DNA of 64,000 nucleotides from Callipepla californica brunnescens (lineage: Eukaryota; Chordata; Aves; Galliformes; Odontophoridae): the NCBI GenBank assembly GCA_023055505.1, contig JALIRH010000004.1, forward strand, positions 9,233,368-9,297,367. The letters are read 5' to 3'. Within the stretch, counting starts at the first letter, position 1. Each line of letters opens with the position of its first letter. This document shows, one piece after another, positions 28,101 to 41,987 of this stretch. The position numbers and the translations under genes are program-made. The notes under the pieces are model-generated. The model saw only the letters and a list, made by a program, of their open reading frames with translations, did no database searches and was not told the origin of the DNA.

Positions 28101-31100
28101 AGTAGCAGCAAGTAGACAAGAAACCAGCTTATCAAGACGGATGGAGATTTTCACAGTATTAGATCATAATGTGGTCTAGTCTAATACTCCTTTTTCCTCT
28201 CACCTTGGACTTAGAGTCTTAATCAAGGTGAGGGGCAAAATTCAAAGAGTATCTGTGCTCCAGTAAACTCAGTCTGTCACAGCAGAATCTCACCACTTTC
28301 TAAACTAAACACAATTCATAGAAGCTGTACTGTTGTTTATGACAGCTTTGCTTCAGCCCTATTTCTTAAGGAAACAAAATTTATATCTTCAGGTTGTTCG
28401 CCTGTAATTCCTTCTATATCATCAGAAAAAGTTAACCAGCTTCAATGAAGTTTGAAAGTACAAGAAAAGTCCCAAAGATTCCATACATTTCATACTGAAT
28501 GCCTGAGGAAGAAGGTACGAACTATTGCTCCCACATAGGAAGGAGAGACTGTGTTTTAATCCTTACTCTCTTTTGAGAAAAAGTAAGAAAACGATTAATG
28601 ATGAAAAATAATATTCACAGTACAGGTGAAATCATAAAGGGTCTCATTCTCAGAAATGTAACTTAACAAAAACTTTTCTGAGAATTTCCTCCTAAGGCCT
28701 TTATCAGTTCACTCTAGGGAATTGCAGCCACAGAAAGAACCAAATATCTGTCTAGCATCCTCTAGATGAGGATTTTAACTTATGAACTAGCTGGTAGGTT
28801 GAAGCAGCAAGGTAAATGAAGTAAAAACAGACAGCCCAAACTTCGAAAGGGAAACTGTACCTCAATCCTATATCTGATGACAGCAGAACATCTCAATGTG
28901 ATGGCTAAAACCACCCAGCAGTTACAACCTGAAATGAATTCAAGAGCTTTGGAATAGAGGGGATGAAAAGATCCCAGTAAGACAAAAATCTGAGCGTCAA
29001 ATCAATTCACTAAACATAGAAACAGGTCACAGTTATTAAAAGAAAGCCACATCGTCACTTAACGAAGCTTACCCTGGGCAAATGGAGGCAAGAACTCAGT
29101 TCCCAGCTAGCAATGAGTCAGCACAAAGCGCAAGAAGTTTTTAAACATGTCACACAGTCCATTTCACTCCACAAGGATCTAGAACCTGAAGCCGCCTTTT
29201 TCTACTTAAACTGGTGTTTTAATTTAGATGCATAAAACTGTTTTCTTAGCATAGTCATATGATAGCCTAGCTCAAACTCAAACTAGCTAAGCTCAAACTA
29301 GAAGAGCAGAACGTTGTTAAAAAAAGGAAGCTATACATCATCGCATTTATCTAGAAATACGTTACTGTGCTTTCTCATGAACTTATATCACCATAAGGCT
29401 GACAAGCCAATGTCATGAACAAGGTCTACAGGTACCTCACCAAGGACCAATTAAACATTCACTTTTACAAGGTCAGTATTTGGGGAGAAATTTATGTTGC
29501 TAGCCACACACAAAAAGAAGAAAGAGAGTTAGAAAAGAAAAAGCTAAGGTTTTCCACCAACAGCCCCTGCTGGGTCAATCTGAAGACCTGGCACATTCTC
29601 ACATGCTGCTGAGGAATGACTCTTAAACCTTCATCAGACTTAAACTTGTAGGTCCAAGAGTAGGCTTCAGAGAGACAGCAGAAAACTAACAGATTTTTTG
29701 TCTGGACCAGTTTGCTTTTCCCAGAAATGAGCTCCTCCATTATTTTTGTTCTGGTCAATAGTGCCTAATGCCTAAATGACAGAGGCACTCAGCACACGGC
29801 GTTTAAGGCTGAATACACAAACAAATGATGCCGCAAAAGCAGAACTTGTTAATACATATGTAATGCGTATATATTTTTAGGCATAATATCTACATTACAT
29901 CACAGATGTTTTTTCTCCAACATTAAACATACACTGCAAAAGATGGCAAATAAATATCGCAATAGCCTCAGGATACAAAGAGAGTATGTTGTTTGTTAAG
30001 CAGGAGCAGGAAGCCAGAAGAAATGGATGCCTAAAAACAGTCTCCTATCCATTTATTTATTAAACTGAAAAAGTTAAGTACTTCACTAGAAATATTATTA
30101 TCATAGATGTAATTTCCACCTAGCGTTGGTACACTTAAAAGAGAGAGATGGTATTCACATGTCTTAAGCCATCTGATGTTCATTTCCCTTCTCACTGCCC
30201 TCCAAACCCAGTATCAGCCCACGTTCACTGTCAGACCGTGTTACAAATCTCTCTATCAGTTGTTTACCAGCAACAAACTCCTTTAGTCAGGAGCTAGAAA
30301 AATTACACACTTTTTTTTTCCCCCAAATTCCTTGATTATCAGATCACTCATCAGTAAGTAGATGAGACATAGCAAAATGCAAAAGAGCCTGTTAATGACT
30401 GAACAAGGAACAGTCCCTCCTAGGCCAAACCCTTCCAACACTGCAGACGAAGTTTAAAGAAGGAATTGAAAAATATTTTAATATTAATATGCTATTACAT
30501 TTACGTAAAGAAGCCAACAGAAGGAGCAATAAGAGTGAAACACAGAAGCTGACCAGCAGAAAAATTCAGCTACTAAGACTCTAAAAAGAGTCATTTAGGG
30601 CAGCTTCAATTTATGTCAGTTGATTAACCAATTGACTTCACATGGGAAGTTAATACTATCAGCATTTGAAGAAGATCACTCCCTAAGCATCCATTTGTGT
30701 GTCTGCCTCGACTCCATCACTATGGAAATCCACCTCCAGGCTTCATTCTCTTCCCATTTTGACTGTTCTCCTACATACATACTATGTTTTTCATGATCCA
30801 GTACTCCAGAAAGCATTAATTCCAAATTCTCACTCCTTTTCAAACTCAGTAAGCTTTCATCACCTACGTTTGTTACATGTTACCTACCTACTAATTTTGA
30901 GGGGAATATCAACATTTATTACCACCTTTACAATTATTATTTAACTCTATAAAGCATATAACATTAAAGACACTGTAAAATACAATGTACAGAGCAAATG
31001 TGTGGTATACTAAAAAATATCACAGCGTTAGAGAACCCAAAACATTCACTAACTGCTCCACTGCAATTCATAAAAGTAACTGTAAGGATTCATTTAGAAT

Positions 31101-33376
31101 ACTACATTTGCTCATCACACAGTCACAGATTTTCTAGGAAGAAGGAATTTTTCCTCTCTAAATAAAACTGACCTCTAAACATTCCTCATTTCTCCAAACT
31201 CTCTTACAGATAGCTCTTTCCACTACAGTGACACTGGGACAGTGACAGAAAGAAAAAAAAAAACAAAAAAAAAAAACACTCAAACAGCACAAGAACTCTA
31301 TTTGAAAAAAATCACTGCTTCCATATTTCCTGCTGACATCTGAAATGTTGATATATAAATAATCATCTAGTCCTACTCACTTGACAGTGTATCTGAATTC
31401 TAACAACTCCTGGATGAGAAAGCTTACTGTGCTTTACAAATGAAAACAAACATTCAGAGCCTACTCCTGTTTCAATAAGTCCATGATAGTTTTGCTACTT
31501 ATACCAGGATAAAAGATTGATGGCACCCCTCCACAAAGCTCATAGAAGGACAAACACTCATAAACGTTTTCACTTTAGAGGACAAAAAGAAAGAAAGAAG
31601 AAAAAAAAAGCAAGAAAAAAAAAAGTGCAAGTCAGAAAAGGGAAGTTTGGACTTGGAAGTCTGAACACAAGGCACAACTCTCAAGGTAATACCAGATTAT
31701 TTCAATCATAATGCAGGAAAACAGTATTTGCAAACAATCAGACCAAAGGTACCAGAAGTTAAGAGCTACTAAATCTCTGAAAATTCATAATCATCACTGG
31801 AAAATCCATTAGGTTTAAGTGACTTAATCTTCCTGGCAAAATTTCACAATGAGATTGTTTTAAAACTTCTAATGCCCTCAGTACTGCCTGCAATTCTGTA
31901 TTTCTAGCAATACTGTTACCTCTAATATTATCATTAATTAATCACTTAAGTCCTCACAAACTATCATGGAAATAAGGTGCAGATTCACTGTTTTGAAAGT
32001 GATCCTCATAAGGAAAGTAAGAAATATAGATGAGAACAGGAATAGAATTTACACTTAAAAATAAAAAAATAAAAAAGGCCATGGAGAGAACCACAATGAT
32101 TAACACATCAATAACCATATATTCAACTAGACAACTAATCTGAATAATGCAGAACTTCTTCAGAATTCTCCATAGTGGGACAAAAAAATAATATAGTAGT
32201 ATGGATTAAAAGGATACACTTTGTTTAGCCTACATACCTAAAAATAGATAAATAAAAAAGCACCACAAAACAGGCTTCTCAAATCACCTCATCTACCAAA
32301 CGCTCTTCCAATAGATTTGAAGCCTTCAATTGCAACCAAGTCTGACACACACACACACAAAAAAAAACAAATTTCACTTTCTGAGGATGTCACAGAAACA
32401 GGTGGTTAAAGCTCTGAAGAAACATCCTGTTCAAGCCCTCGCTAAAATAAAAAGAGTATTGAATTTGCTGAGACTCAACTGTAATGATCTCTCTTACATA
32501 ACCGAACAGCACACTGCTGAACACCTTCCTGGTGGCTCACACAGACAAGACACATAAAAGAAATAGCTGTAAGTTACATGGTATACAATACAGAAAAGAG
32601 ACTCCTACACTTTTTTGAGAGCCAAAATGACATGAGTTTCAAGCAGAATTCTTTGTTGGGAATGCGTGCACGACTGGGCTTGAGACTGAATGAAAAGCAT
32701 AAAACAAAATGGATCAGCAACATTAGTTTTTCTCAATAAGATTATCTGAAAGTTAATAGGGTAACTACCACGTAGGTTTGGTGTCTTATAATGTGTAGAC
32801 AGAACAGTGTTTTGGAAATCATCTGCAAAATGATTTGGTGCCACAGCAAACTATGATGCCAAAGTTCACAAGGCAAACATCAAATGAAAATACAAGAAAA
32901 CACTGAAATTCTGCAGTCCTTCACAAGAAACAGTACTTGAGTCCCTCATCTTCAACAACAGTGAACATTTACTAATGACTGCAATCAAAATTACTTTTTA
33001 AAGAGTTCTGAGGGCGAAATAGGATTAATGGGAATAAAGGAAATGCATAAGCAAACATTTTTGTGAAACAAAATTAAATAAGAGAGGAATATACAAGCAG
33101 CTGACTTCAAAAAAAAATGAGTGGCAACTGGAAAAAAAAGTCTGAGTTGGGAAAACTAAAACAGGATTTCATGTATGATTGGGGTTTCTTAAGGTGCACT
33201 GTTTCCACGTGTGTTATTGTAACGTGACACACATCCTTTTCCTCATTACTGTTAATTACAATGGAAACCTCCTATAATTAACTGTAGTAGAAGGTAATTC
33301 AATGAAACTTACATAAACCAACCCTTCCTCACACATTCACAGAGAGAGAAATAACCTTCTGCACTAACACTTCTGT
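25172..33376. other. intronic sequence, no gene features seen
   Basis: AT-rich. It contains the longest minus-strand open frame of the intron (25941-26411, 156 codons), which has hydrophobic, cysteine-rich content, no recognisable domain and no splice sites of note, so I treat it as chance. There is an A-rich tract near 31247-31278. Confidence 0.5.
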
Positions 33377-33403
33377 AATAAATAAATAAATAAATAAATA
33401 AAT
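33377..33403. repeat. (AAAT)n microsatellite
   Basis: Six to seven consecutive AATA units. Confidence 0.95.
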
Positions 33404-33490
33404 GCTTTGAGTATGATAATTCAAATTATGCTGCTGCTTCTATTCCAGCAAAACCATTTAGATACATATTCCAGGAAATATTCATCTGGC

Positions 33491-33493
<3 letters not shown>

Positions 33494-33528
<35 letters not shown>
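33494..33528. repeat. poly-A run, 35 nt
   Basis: Thirty-five uninterrupted A with no recognisable retroelement body on its 5' side. Confidence 0.95.
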
Positions 33529-33529
<1 letters not shown>

Positions 33530-35576
33530 AAGGAAGACCCTCACACCCTTCACTTATTACAAAAGCAAACAGGCAAACGAAAACCATCTAACTACAATAC
33601 TCACATTACACGTTAAATTCTTATGCTATGTTATTCAAAATATTTTTCCGTATCTTCTCTTTCATTCCTGCTCCCAGCAAGGGCATAAGCACATATCTTT
33701 CAGCTCTGCCTTATGCAGTCCTTTTCTGACTTCTCCAGCTAAGAGGTCTTCATCGTCTCTTTGTGGCATCGGTCACTCTCAGCAAGCTTGAGATGCCAGC
33801 ACATAATGCTACTCAGGACAAATTCTACGTACCTTATTTTGAATTCTGATCAACACTTAAAACAGCAGTTTATACCCACCAATATTAATTAAAGGCTTTT
33901 TCACATCAGTCTACCTAACCACAGCCAGATGTTATTAGGTTCCAGTAATGTCAGAGATAGAGCACCTGAACCTCTTTGCAGAGACCAGTAAGCTGCTGGT
34001 GGTAAACACTTTCCTCAGGTATTAAGAAGGTAATTGGAGAGAACTTCATGGAGAGCAAGCTAGTTATAATTCTATTCACCACCACATTACCCCTCCACGG
34101 CACCCTTTCTAAGGCTGCCTTCAACCCATGAACCCAGGGTCCACTCCAAAAAACTATTCTTTTGATCTCAGTAAAAGCTGGTGATAGTGATTCGTATAAT
34201 ATTAATATACCTGAGAGCAAAGCTAAAGCTGCATACCTGAAATAATAATTAGCTTACACCAAATGAAACCGTGAGTACAAAGATCACTGCAAAAGGGGTA
34301 GAACTCTGCAACACAACTTACACTTTCTTTCCAGTGACCACTACACTGTGCCAAATTTTTTTCCACTTTCCCATCCCACAGAAAAAAATGTATATGCATT
34401 CCAAACTGTTACCTTCTAATCTTCCAAGCTTTAAAGTCAAGCTCTAAGGGAATAATTGCAGCCACTGTTTTTCTCGAGCTATCTGCCACTGCAGCCCAAA
34501 TTCAAAGTTACACACCATGACGACACAGCATGGTGAAGGAGGCCCTCACACTGCGCTTGTTGTCATCTCCCTAAAATGCTGCAGGTTGCTTGCTTACCCT
34601 CCAAAACAAGCAGGATGAGGACCAGCTACGCATCACACACACTGTTCATGGCATTCTGCATGCTAGCAAATGTGATTAGCACAGAAAATGCGAGAAGACC
34701 AGAAGGCATCTTTCCATATTCAGCCATGTATGCTTAATACCGAGCTAGATTTCACCTCCGTGCATTATTCTGATGATCGACAGTGGGTAGAGCAAGGAAG
34801 ACATAGGCTGACATCAGCTACTTTTAAGCTCTTCTCTTCTTCCCCTCCCTCATTCACCACCTCCAGCTTCTATGACACCACGCATTGTGCATTTATGTGC
34901 ACTCATGTGTGCAGGCAGCGCAGACTTATCTATTAAGATCAGTTATGTGGTAAAACTGCAAAAGGAAACTTTCACCCTTGTCCAGGTGGCTGAAAAACTG
35001 CAGAGGCCAACAGCAGCTTCTAAATGCACGCTCTCCTCCCTCCACCCCCACATCTCTAATCACTTAGGAGGAAGATAGGAAGATTAGCAGAGAAGAAAAA
35101 AATAACCAAAGCTGCAGATAACCCTTTAGGACCACAACGTCAGGCTATGAGATCTGGAGCAAAAGGTTAATGCGGTAGTATTTTCAGGAATCTTAGACAA
35201 TTGTGTTTTATATGAGAGGGAGGGCTGCTGAGAGGCTAAGAAAGGGAAAAGGAAATGGTGATGAAGACAAAAATGTATTTGTCATTCACAGCTGGCTCTT
35301 TGATTACCTGGAGTATCCAGGAAAAAAGACAACCAAAAGAAATAGGACAGGTTTATTGTCAACATACTGCATTTTTTTGGTGGAGTATTTTCATTATCAT
35401 CAGAGCAGATTTTAATAAGAATACAGCTGCACAAGTAAGAGCTTATTGAGCAATGCAAATAATAAAGGTGGTAACCAAAACACTGACAGAAAGCTACCTT
35501 TAGCAGCTCATATACTGAAAAGGATTAAAAAAAAAAAAAAAGAAATATAAATAAAAGTCACTTTCACTGGAAGACA
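33529..35576. other. intronic sequence, slightly higher GC toward the promoter
   Basis: Unique-looking sequence with GC rising from about 34.5 kb onward and a poly-A run at 35527-35541. No exon was identified on either strand. Confidence 0.45.
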
Positions 35577-35870
35577 ATGTCATCCTCATCCCTGTCTCTG
35601 AACGGTTGCTATGGGGTTGTGAAGAGGAGGGGAAAGATGGGGGGGGTTATAATCAATCATCTCAGAAGAGCATTGCTTCTTACAGAGAAAGATCTGGATT
35701 TTGACTGTGTCCCTAAGAAAATTGCGGACTGCAGAGCTGCTGCCACGCAGGGCAGTGAGGAAGCAGGCAGAGCAGAGGCAGCAGCTGGGGATGGAAACGC
35801 CTATTAAAACCTTTAGACAACAGATGGGCAAAGCTCGGCTGGGTTTAAAAAAGAAAAAAACAACGCACAC
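35577..35870. promoter_or_regulatory. GC-richer intronic patch with E-boxes (candidate enhancer)
   Basis: This patch is clearly richer in GC than the flanking intron. It carries two E-boxes of the neural bHLH type (CAGCTG at 35782-35787 and CAGATG at 35821-35826) and a TATTAAAA element at 35802-35809, 1.3 kb downstream of the BRSK2 first exon. A short plus-strand frame through it (35577-35807) resembles no family I know. It could be an intronic enhancer or a secondary promoter; the evidence is compositional only. Confidence 0.3.
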
Positions 35871-36039
35871 ACGCACACAAAACCAACAACAACAACAAAA
35901 AACCCACCCCACCACAATGCATCATGTTTTATTGTCCCACCATAAAGAACAACACTTAATACACACATGCCCAAAGAAGCCCCCCTATGGTTGATTCCCC
36001 CTTTCCCTGAATTATCATCTCAAGTCTCAATCCACTTCT

Positions 36040-36052
36040 GGGGGGGGGGGGG
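36040..36052. repeat. poly-G run, 13 nt
   Basis: Thirteen consecutive G on the plus strand (C on the BRSK2 sense strand), within the first 1.1 kb of intron 1. Confidence 0.95.
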
Positions 36053-36106
36053 TCTCCAATCCAATGAATTTGCCAGATCCCCTTGCTTACTGCACCTGTT
36101 ACTACC

Positions 36107-36126
36107 AAAATAAAATAAAATAAAAA
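36107..36126. repeat. (AAAAT)n microsatellite
   Basis: Four AAAAT-type units (aaataaaataaaataaaa). Confidence 0.85.
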
Positions 36127-36567
36127 ACATTTGGGCTTCTTTTAAAGGTTTTCCTTCCAATTAAGGATCCCCTGCCCTTGAAGAGAATATGCTATCTAAG
36201 CAAGCAACAGCAAGACCAGATCTTTAACGCATTTAGAGGATCTAATTATGTCATGTAGGGCAGAAGCACCTGCTCTCTGCTAATTCCCACCACTCTGTTT
36301 CCTCTTTTTAATATTTCTTACCATTGTTCCATTCAAGAAGATCTGCTGGGGTGAGTTCATAAACAAGCTTTAAGAGAAATAATGAAATAACCTCCCCTCC
36401 CCCTCATCCTTCCTATAAAAACATAGGATAACCAGAATTAATTCTGCTACTGATCCTCTGTTTTTCCTTTTATTTCAGATGCTACACAAAAAAAAACACC
36501 AGCTCATCCATCCATATTTGCTGAATGCCCAATGCAGTCAGAGCCACAGACATACTGTATATATTTC

Positions 36568-36666
36568 CCACCACCACCACCAACTGCACCTTAAGGACTA
36601 CACCCTTTTCAATCATGATGTCATGAAATACTGCTGGTGACTCCCCCACTACCACCACCACCACCT
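36568..36666. repeat. two CCA/ACC trinucleotide repeats
   Basis: CCA repeats lie at 36568-36582 and ACC repeats at 36649-36666, separated by about 65 nt. On the BRSK2 sense strand they read (TGG)n and (GGT)n, so the nascent transcript would carry G-rich clusters about 0.4-0.5 kb downstream of the exon-1 donor. Confidence 0.9.
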
Positions 36667-36910
36667 CCTTGGTACTACAGGCTGTGAACCCTTCATTTCA
36701 ATATAATTTGATTAAAAAGAAAAGACTTGTAAGTAGGGCAGAGAAGAAATTGATGTGAAAATCCACCACAAGCAGATCATCTATTTTTTCCCTCTGCATG
36801 CACTCTTTCTGCCATCAGAACAACACCCATTAGAAGGAGTAAGGAACATAAAGCGTCACTGGGCTTTTTTTCTTCCATTAAAAAAAAAGGAAAAAATAAC
36901 ACGAATATCA

Positions 36911-37267
<357 letters not shown>

Positions 37268-37400
37268 TTAGTCCACTTGGTTGCAGATTTTTCTCTTCCT
37301 CCTCTTTCTTTTCTCTCTCTCTCACGTGCCTGCTGTCTCGCTGGGTCTGCCTGGGACGCTGATGTGCGAAGGAGTTATTTTGATGTTCAAAGAGGGGGAT

Positions 37401-37424
37401 CTACGATCCAAGCCCAAGGAGCAT
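37401..37424 (-). other. upstream ORF in the BRSK2 leader (7 codons plus stop)
   Basis: A minus-strand ATG at 37424 opens a seven-codon frame (MLLGLGS) ending at TAG, 37401-37403. It lies 250 nt before the BRSK2 start and is the nearest upstream ATG. It matters only if the transcript starts right of 37424. Confidence 0.4.
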
Positions 37425-37489
37425 GATGCTGGTGATCTGGGCTCCGCACGCCTTGTTCTCTCTAGGAGCTGTTCAAGGGAGAGCCAGAG

Positions 37490-37531
37490 CTAGAGCAGCG
37501 GAAGAGCCGGGCCCCGCACTGTGACTGACAT
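37490..37531 (-). other. second possible upstream ORF (13 codons plus stop)
   Basis: A minus-strand ATG at 37531 starts MSVTVRGPALPLL and ends at TAG, 37490-37492. It overlaps the most GC-rich part of the promoter region, so it may lie upstream of the true transcription start and never be transcribed. Confidence 0.25.
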
Positions 37532-37620
37532 TGCAAGCAGCCAATCCTCTCGTCTCCCACCTCCTTCTCCCCTCCTCCTTCCAGTACCTTTTCTTTTCCA
37601 TCAGCAGCAGCAGTTACTGC

Positions 37621-39008
37621 TTCTGCCTGCTACAGAGCATCATAATCAATGGTAACAACAAACACCCCAAGTTTATCAGTCTATTGATAAGGCACTATTA
37701 AATAGAATTAAGGAGCGTGATATTTTAAATTCCAAGCACACACATTTCTTTCTTCTGAATTATACTCCACTATGCAGCTGTACCTCCATGGTACTGAATA
37801 AGGGATGTGACTGTGACAGGAAATAGGAAGGGGAAAAAAATCTACTTCAGAAAATTCATTTATTCTGTTTGATTCTGAAGGACCTGATCTTCTGTGGGTT
37901 TTACCCTTTTAATAGAGTCTTTTGGGAGGAAACAAAAAGAAAAAATAAAATAACAGGAAAGACAGGGCCCATCCTGTAGCTACTGAACTCAGTGACAGAC
38001 TTGCTTTTGAATTTGATGGCAGCAAGCAGACTTCACATCCTTAGGTGAACAGATCAAAAATGGCATGGCTGCTATCTTCATTATATCAGAAAATCCGTTT
38101 TTTAAATAGGAATAGGAAAGGATCCTCAGATCTGCAGATAGTACTCTGTAAGGCTCTATACCAGCACGGTAAGGAAACCTGCACTGTTTTCATCCAAGCA
38201 CTTACACGCATCTTTAAAGTCCTAGCGGTTTAAGAAGTTTGTTATGCAGAAACCTGGGTACTTTCTAGACTCAGGACCATACAGCAGATTAAGACTCCAG
38301 GGCTATCAAGCTGGAACTAATAACACATAAAGATCCATTTTTACCTTCTCTTCTCTGCACTGCTCCATACAGAAAACTAGTCAGGACGTCCTTTCTGAAC
38401 TGCAACCAAGGAATGCACAGCACAGATTCTTCAGTCATAGAGAAAAGCTATGTCAAGCCTGTAAAAGAATGACAGAGTAATGAGAGGATGAAACTTGGAT
38501 GCACCTTATTTATTTTTGTCACTAACTGAGAGCAAAGGCTGGTGACATTTTCAGGGTTACTTTTTTCTTTTTGAAAGAAGGATATATTTTTTAAAGACTT
38601 GTATCTACGTGAATCGCTTGCTTAAATAAATGGGAATAACACTAGAAATTTGCTCTGTACCTGTAACACAGGCAACACAACTCCACACAACAGGTCGAGG
38701 AGTAAAAAGATGAGGAGGTGTGAAAAAACCAGGCCAGCAGCATGACGCTATAAACTGACTCCAAGGTGTCCTCCTGCCTGCCTCGGGAAACAACAACCCC
38801 AAGGCTTGTTTTGACCTTCCTCTGCTTTGCACTTTATGGTTCGTCTTTAATTACTTCCAGAGCATGCTGTTACAGATGCCTGCCAGAAAACCCCAGCAGT
38901 GGTGCACCCAGTGCTCTGCTCCCCCTTTGACCTCACTCACCATGTGGGGCTGCCTGCTAATGGCTGCGCTCCAGCTGAGAGGGCTGGCTCTACCTCCCAA
39001 CTGGTGTT
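37621..39008. other. sequence upstream of BRSK2
   Basis: AT-rich to average sequence immediately beyond the promoter region. No exon or repeat was recognised. Confidence 0.5.
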
Positions 39009-39345
39009 TATAGATTCATAGATTCATAAGGTTGGAAAGGACCTACGAGATCATCTAGTCCAACCATCCTCACACCACCATCCCTACCCACCAAGCTACT
39101 AAATCAAATCCCTTAGCACCTCATCTAAACGCTTCTTGAACGGCGTTAGGGACGGTGCCTCAAACACCTCCCTAGGCAGCCCATTCCAGTGCCGGACCAC
39201 TCTTTCAGAGAAAAAATTTTTCTCAAATCTAATCTAATTCTTCCCCGGCGCAACTTGTGGCCATTCCCTCTTGTCCTGTCATTAGTTACCTGGGAGAAGA
39301 GGCCGACCCCCTCCTCACCACAGCCTCCCTTCGGGAAGTGGTAGA
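39009..39345 (-). mobile_element. CR1 LINE copy with intact 3' end
   Basis: It begins with two tandem agattcat octamers (the reverse complement of the CR1 terminal octamer repeat), then ggttggaaaggacctacgag and atcatctagtccaaccatc. It continues through cctaggcagcccattccagt and ttgtcctgtc to cctccttcacc-like sequence, where similarity fades near 39345. The CR1 is on the minus strand, 5'-truncated, and among the least diverged copies in the window. Confidence 0.93.
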
Positions 39346-41987
39346 GTGCAAAGTGTTTACTCTCCTTCCCTCCCGTCTCACTTTTGCTAAGCTCAAATAA
39401 TCATTTCTCCAATCTTTCCCAACACTGGGATAGCATTTCCCTATGCTTGGTCCTCCTCCCCTCTGCCCTGCACCACTAGGCGGAGCCATGAAGCTAAGGA
39501 GCTGAGGGGACAGGGTGCTGCAGGCCCTCCGAGTGCCCATGGCAATATGGCGACCGCTCTCATCTGCGTTACAGGGTGTTTGTATGTAGACAAAGCGTGT
39601 CTGAATCATGGTATTAATAGAAAGATGAGCAATCAGGCAGTATCGTCCATAGAAGAGCCAACTTGTGTATTCTGCAGTTTGCTCCCATTGTGCTTTGGGG
39701 AAAATAACTTAACAGTTCCCTGAATATTACAAATCCCTACTTTCTGCCGCAAAATATGTGCCAGTGTCACAGCCGGAATAAGAGCAAAAAAAAAAAAAAG
39801 TTATTTCATATGACCCTGACTAGGAGATCAGTGAGTTTAAAACAATCAAACACACGCACACACAGTCCAAACACTTTTGGTGTAATTTAGTTAATTGTTC
39901 TTTTGATTCCAGAAGAGTGTTCTGCTATATGACCTATTGCAACAACATTGACCTTTCATTCTCAACTCTTCTTGAGAAAATATTTGGACACCTCTTGCTT
40001 TCTGAATAATCAAATGATGTTTATTTCATCTGCTCATATAGACTAAAATCCTATTTATCTATACCCCTTTGATATGAAACTCACTCCTTTGAATCTAGGT
40101 TATGTCCCCCTGGTGTGAATTACTTATACAATAACTCCCTCAATTATTTGAAGCCCTGTTTATCCAAATGTTTTGATGTTCCCAAAGTATTTTGAATAAA
40201 CAGGGCTCTGCTGTCATTGGATATATCAGATATCTTTGGGGATGAATACAGGATGATTTCCCCTGACCTTATTTTGTATAATTTTGTGCTTAAATGCACA
40301 AGTAATGTAAACTTAGGTGTATAGTGCATGGACACCAACTTCAGCACTTTTAGTTCTTTCCCCATTAATGATTTTTCTTTAGTTCTTATTAAAGGCCTAA
40401 ATCCCAGTAATTCTGCTCAGGAAGAACTCAACGCAGATGCACGTAGAAGTGTTGCTTGACTTAAGGAGTGAATATTAAAACTCTTTTTTTTTTTCTTTTC
40501 ATTTTTCAACTACTCCAATTAACACTAGCTTGTAACTTCACAGAGCCCTCATTCATTCTTTTGCTGTTTGCCACTACCTTTCTTACTGTACCCGTGAGAA
40601 TCTTAAGGGTAAAGATCATGAAATGATGCAAGAACTGGAGAAAAAAACAGGTTCATAAGGTCATAATATACTATTTTTCACTTTTTCATTTGAATGTATT
40701 CCTGGAGTTACTAAAGAAGCAATTGTCCAACTTCCAATAAAAGGCATCAATAATTTTTTCATAATTAGCATAGAATGAATCAATAGTCTTCTCGTGGTAA
40801 GAACTTAACAAAAATTAGGAGTTTATTTACTATTAGAATAACCTAATAGCTAATTCCAATGATAAGGGCATGTTAAAGACAAATGGTACAACAATATGCA
40901 GCATTTTCAATGTCAATATCTGCTTTCTTGTTATCAGTATTCCATCCACACATCTACGGACACATGATATCTTTGATAAATGGTATTTGGAGTAAAATAT
41001 TTTGCAAATTGACCCCATTGCTCATGTACATCATCAAATCGAGCCAGGAGTATGTACTATCTTTCAGCATCAAAGCTGTTGAGATACTGTAATACCTACA
41101 CTGAGAATAATGATATAAAGCAGCCATATGTCCGAACAAACAGCCTAAAATTGAGAAATTATTCCCTTTGGAGTGGGTAGAAAATCACCATCTTCCTAAG
41201 AAGCCTAAATAAACTCTAAGGAAAGAAAAGGACTTCAGTAGCTTAAGTAGATGTTGTTTTAAATTTTTAAAATACCCTCACATTTCAGGCACATTCTAGC
41301 AAGCATTATATACTGGAGAACCAAAACTACTTAGCATTGGCTGCTGAAAGACAGTACTTTTGCTAAGATTCCCACTTTAACAGCTCCTAAACTGGTCCAT
41401 ATTGCTCAATAGAGGTATACTGTAGAAGTAAACAGACACCTTGGAGAACTGCTGTTACTGTTGTTATATTAATTTTGAATTTATCTTAATTTTTGTCATT
41501 CAATGTAATCTAGTACGTCATTTCAAGTTTCAGCCAGAAAATGAAGAGTTAGTTCCTTATCTACATAACATCTTTCTTTCATACAAGGCTAAGGTAAAAG
41601 CGTGTAAAATGTTTAATAATAAAATAGATGACAGCAGTACAAAGACTTAAAAAAGATGCTGGAGAGATAAAGAAGAGACATTTATATTTCATCTAAACAC
41701 CAAATACAAATGACCAATTTTGCCATTTTCTTATGTAAATAACAAGTCATCAACACATTAGTGAACCTAACAGCCATTTAGTACCTCCATACCTTCCATT
41801 GCATGAATATTCTTTTTCTCGGGAGAGTCCTGCAATTTAGGGGTCCATCATCTGTATGTTTGCATGCTTTAGAATTTCCTGGGTGATCTAAATTTCCGTT
41901 CACTTCTTGAGATATTTAACTATTGATAAATGCTCAAGAACCTAAACAAGTAAATAAAACTATAAGTGAGACACCGTTCTTAAAATC
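39346..41987. other. sequence upstream of BRSK2
   Basis: It starts with a GC-richer stretch to about 39.56 kb, which includes a CTCF-like CCACTAGGCGG at 39473-39483 (one position off the core motif). It then becomes AT-rich. No exon was recognised; a short frame starting atggcgaccgct at 39548 has no family match. Confidence 0.45.

Noticed and set aside
33494..33528. Poly-A run as a possible retrocopy or SINE tail
   Set aside because: No recognisable SINE body, gene-like sequence or target-site duplication is visible next to it.
36482..36664. 60-codon valine-rich frame
   Set aside because: Its repetitive residues are translations of the CCA/TGG microsatellites.
39548..39720. Plus-strand frame starting MATA, reminiscent of a TOLLIP start
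   Set aside because: Only the first three residues agree with TOLLIP; the rest is unrelated and ends after about 57 codons.
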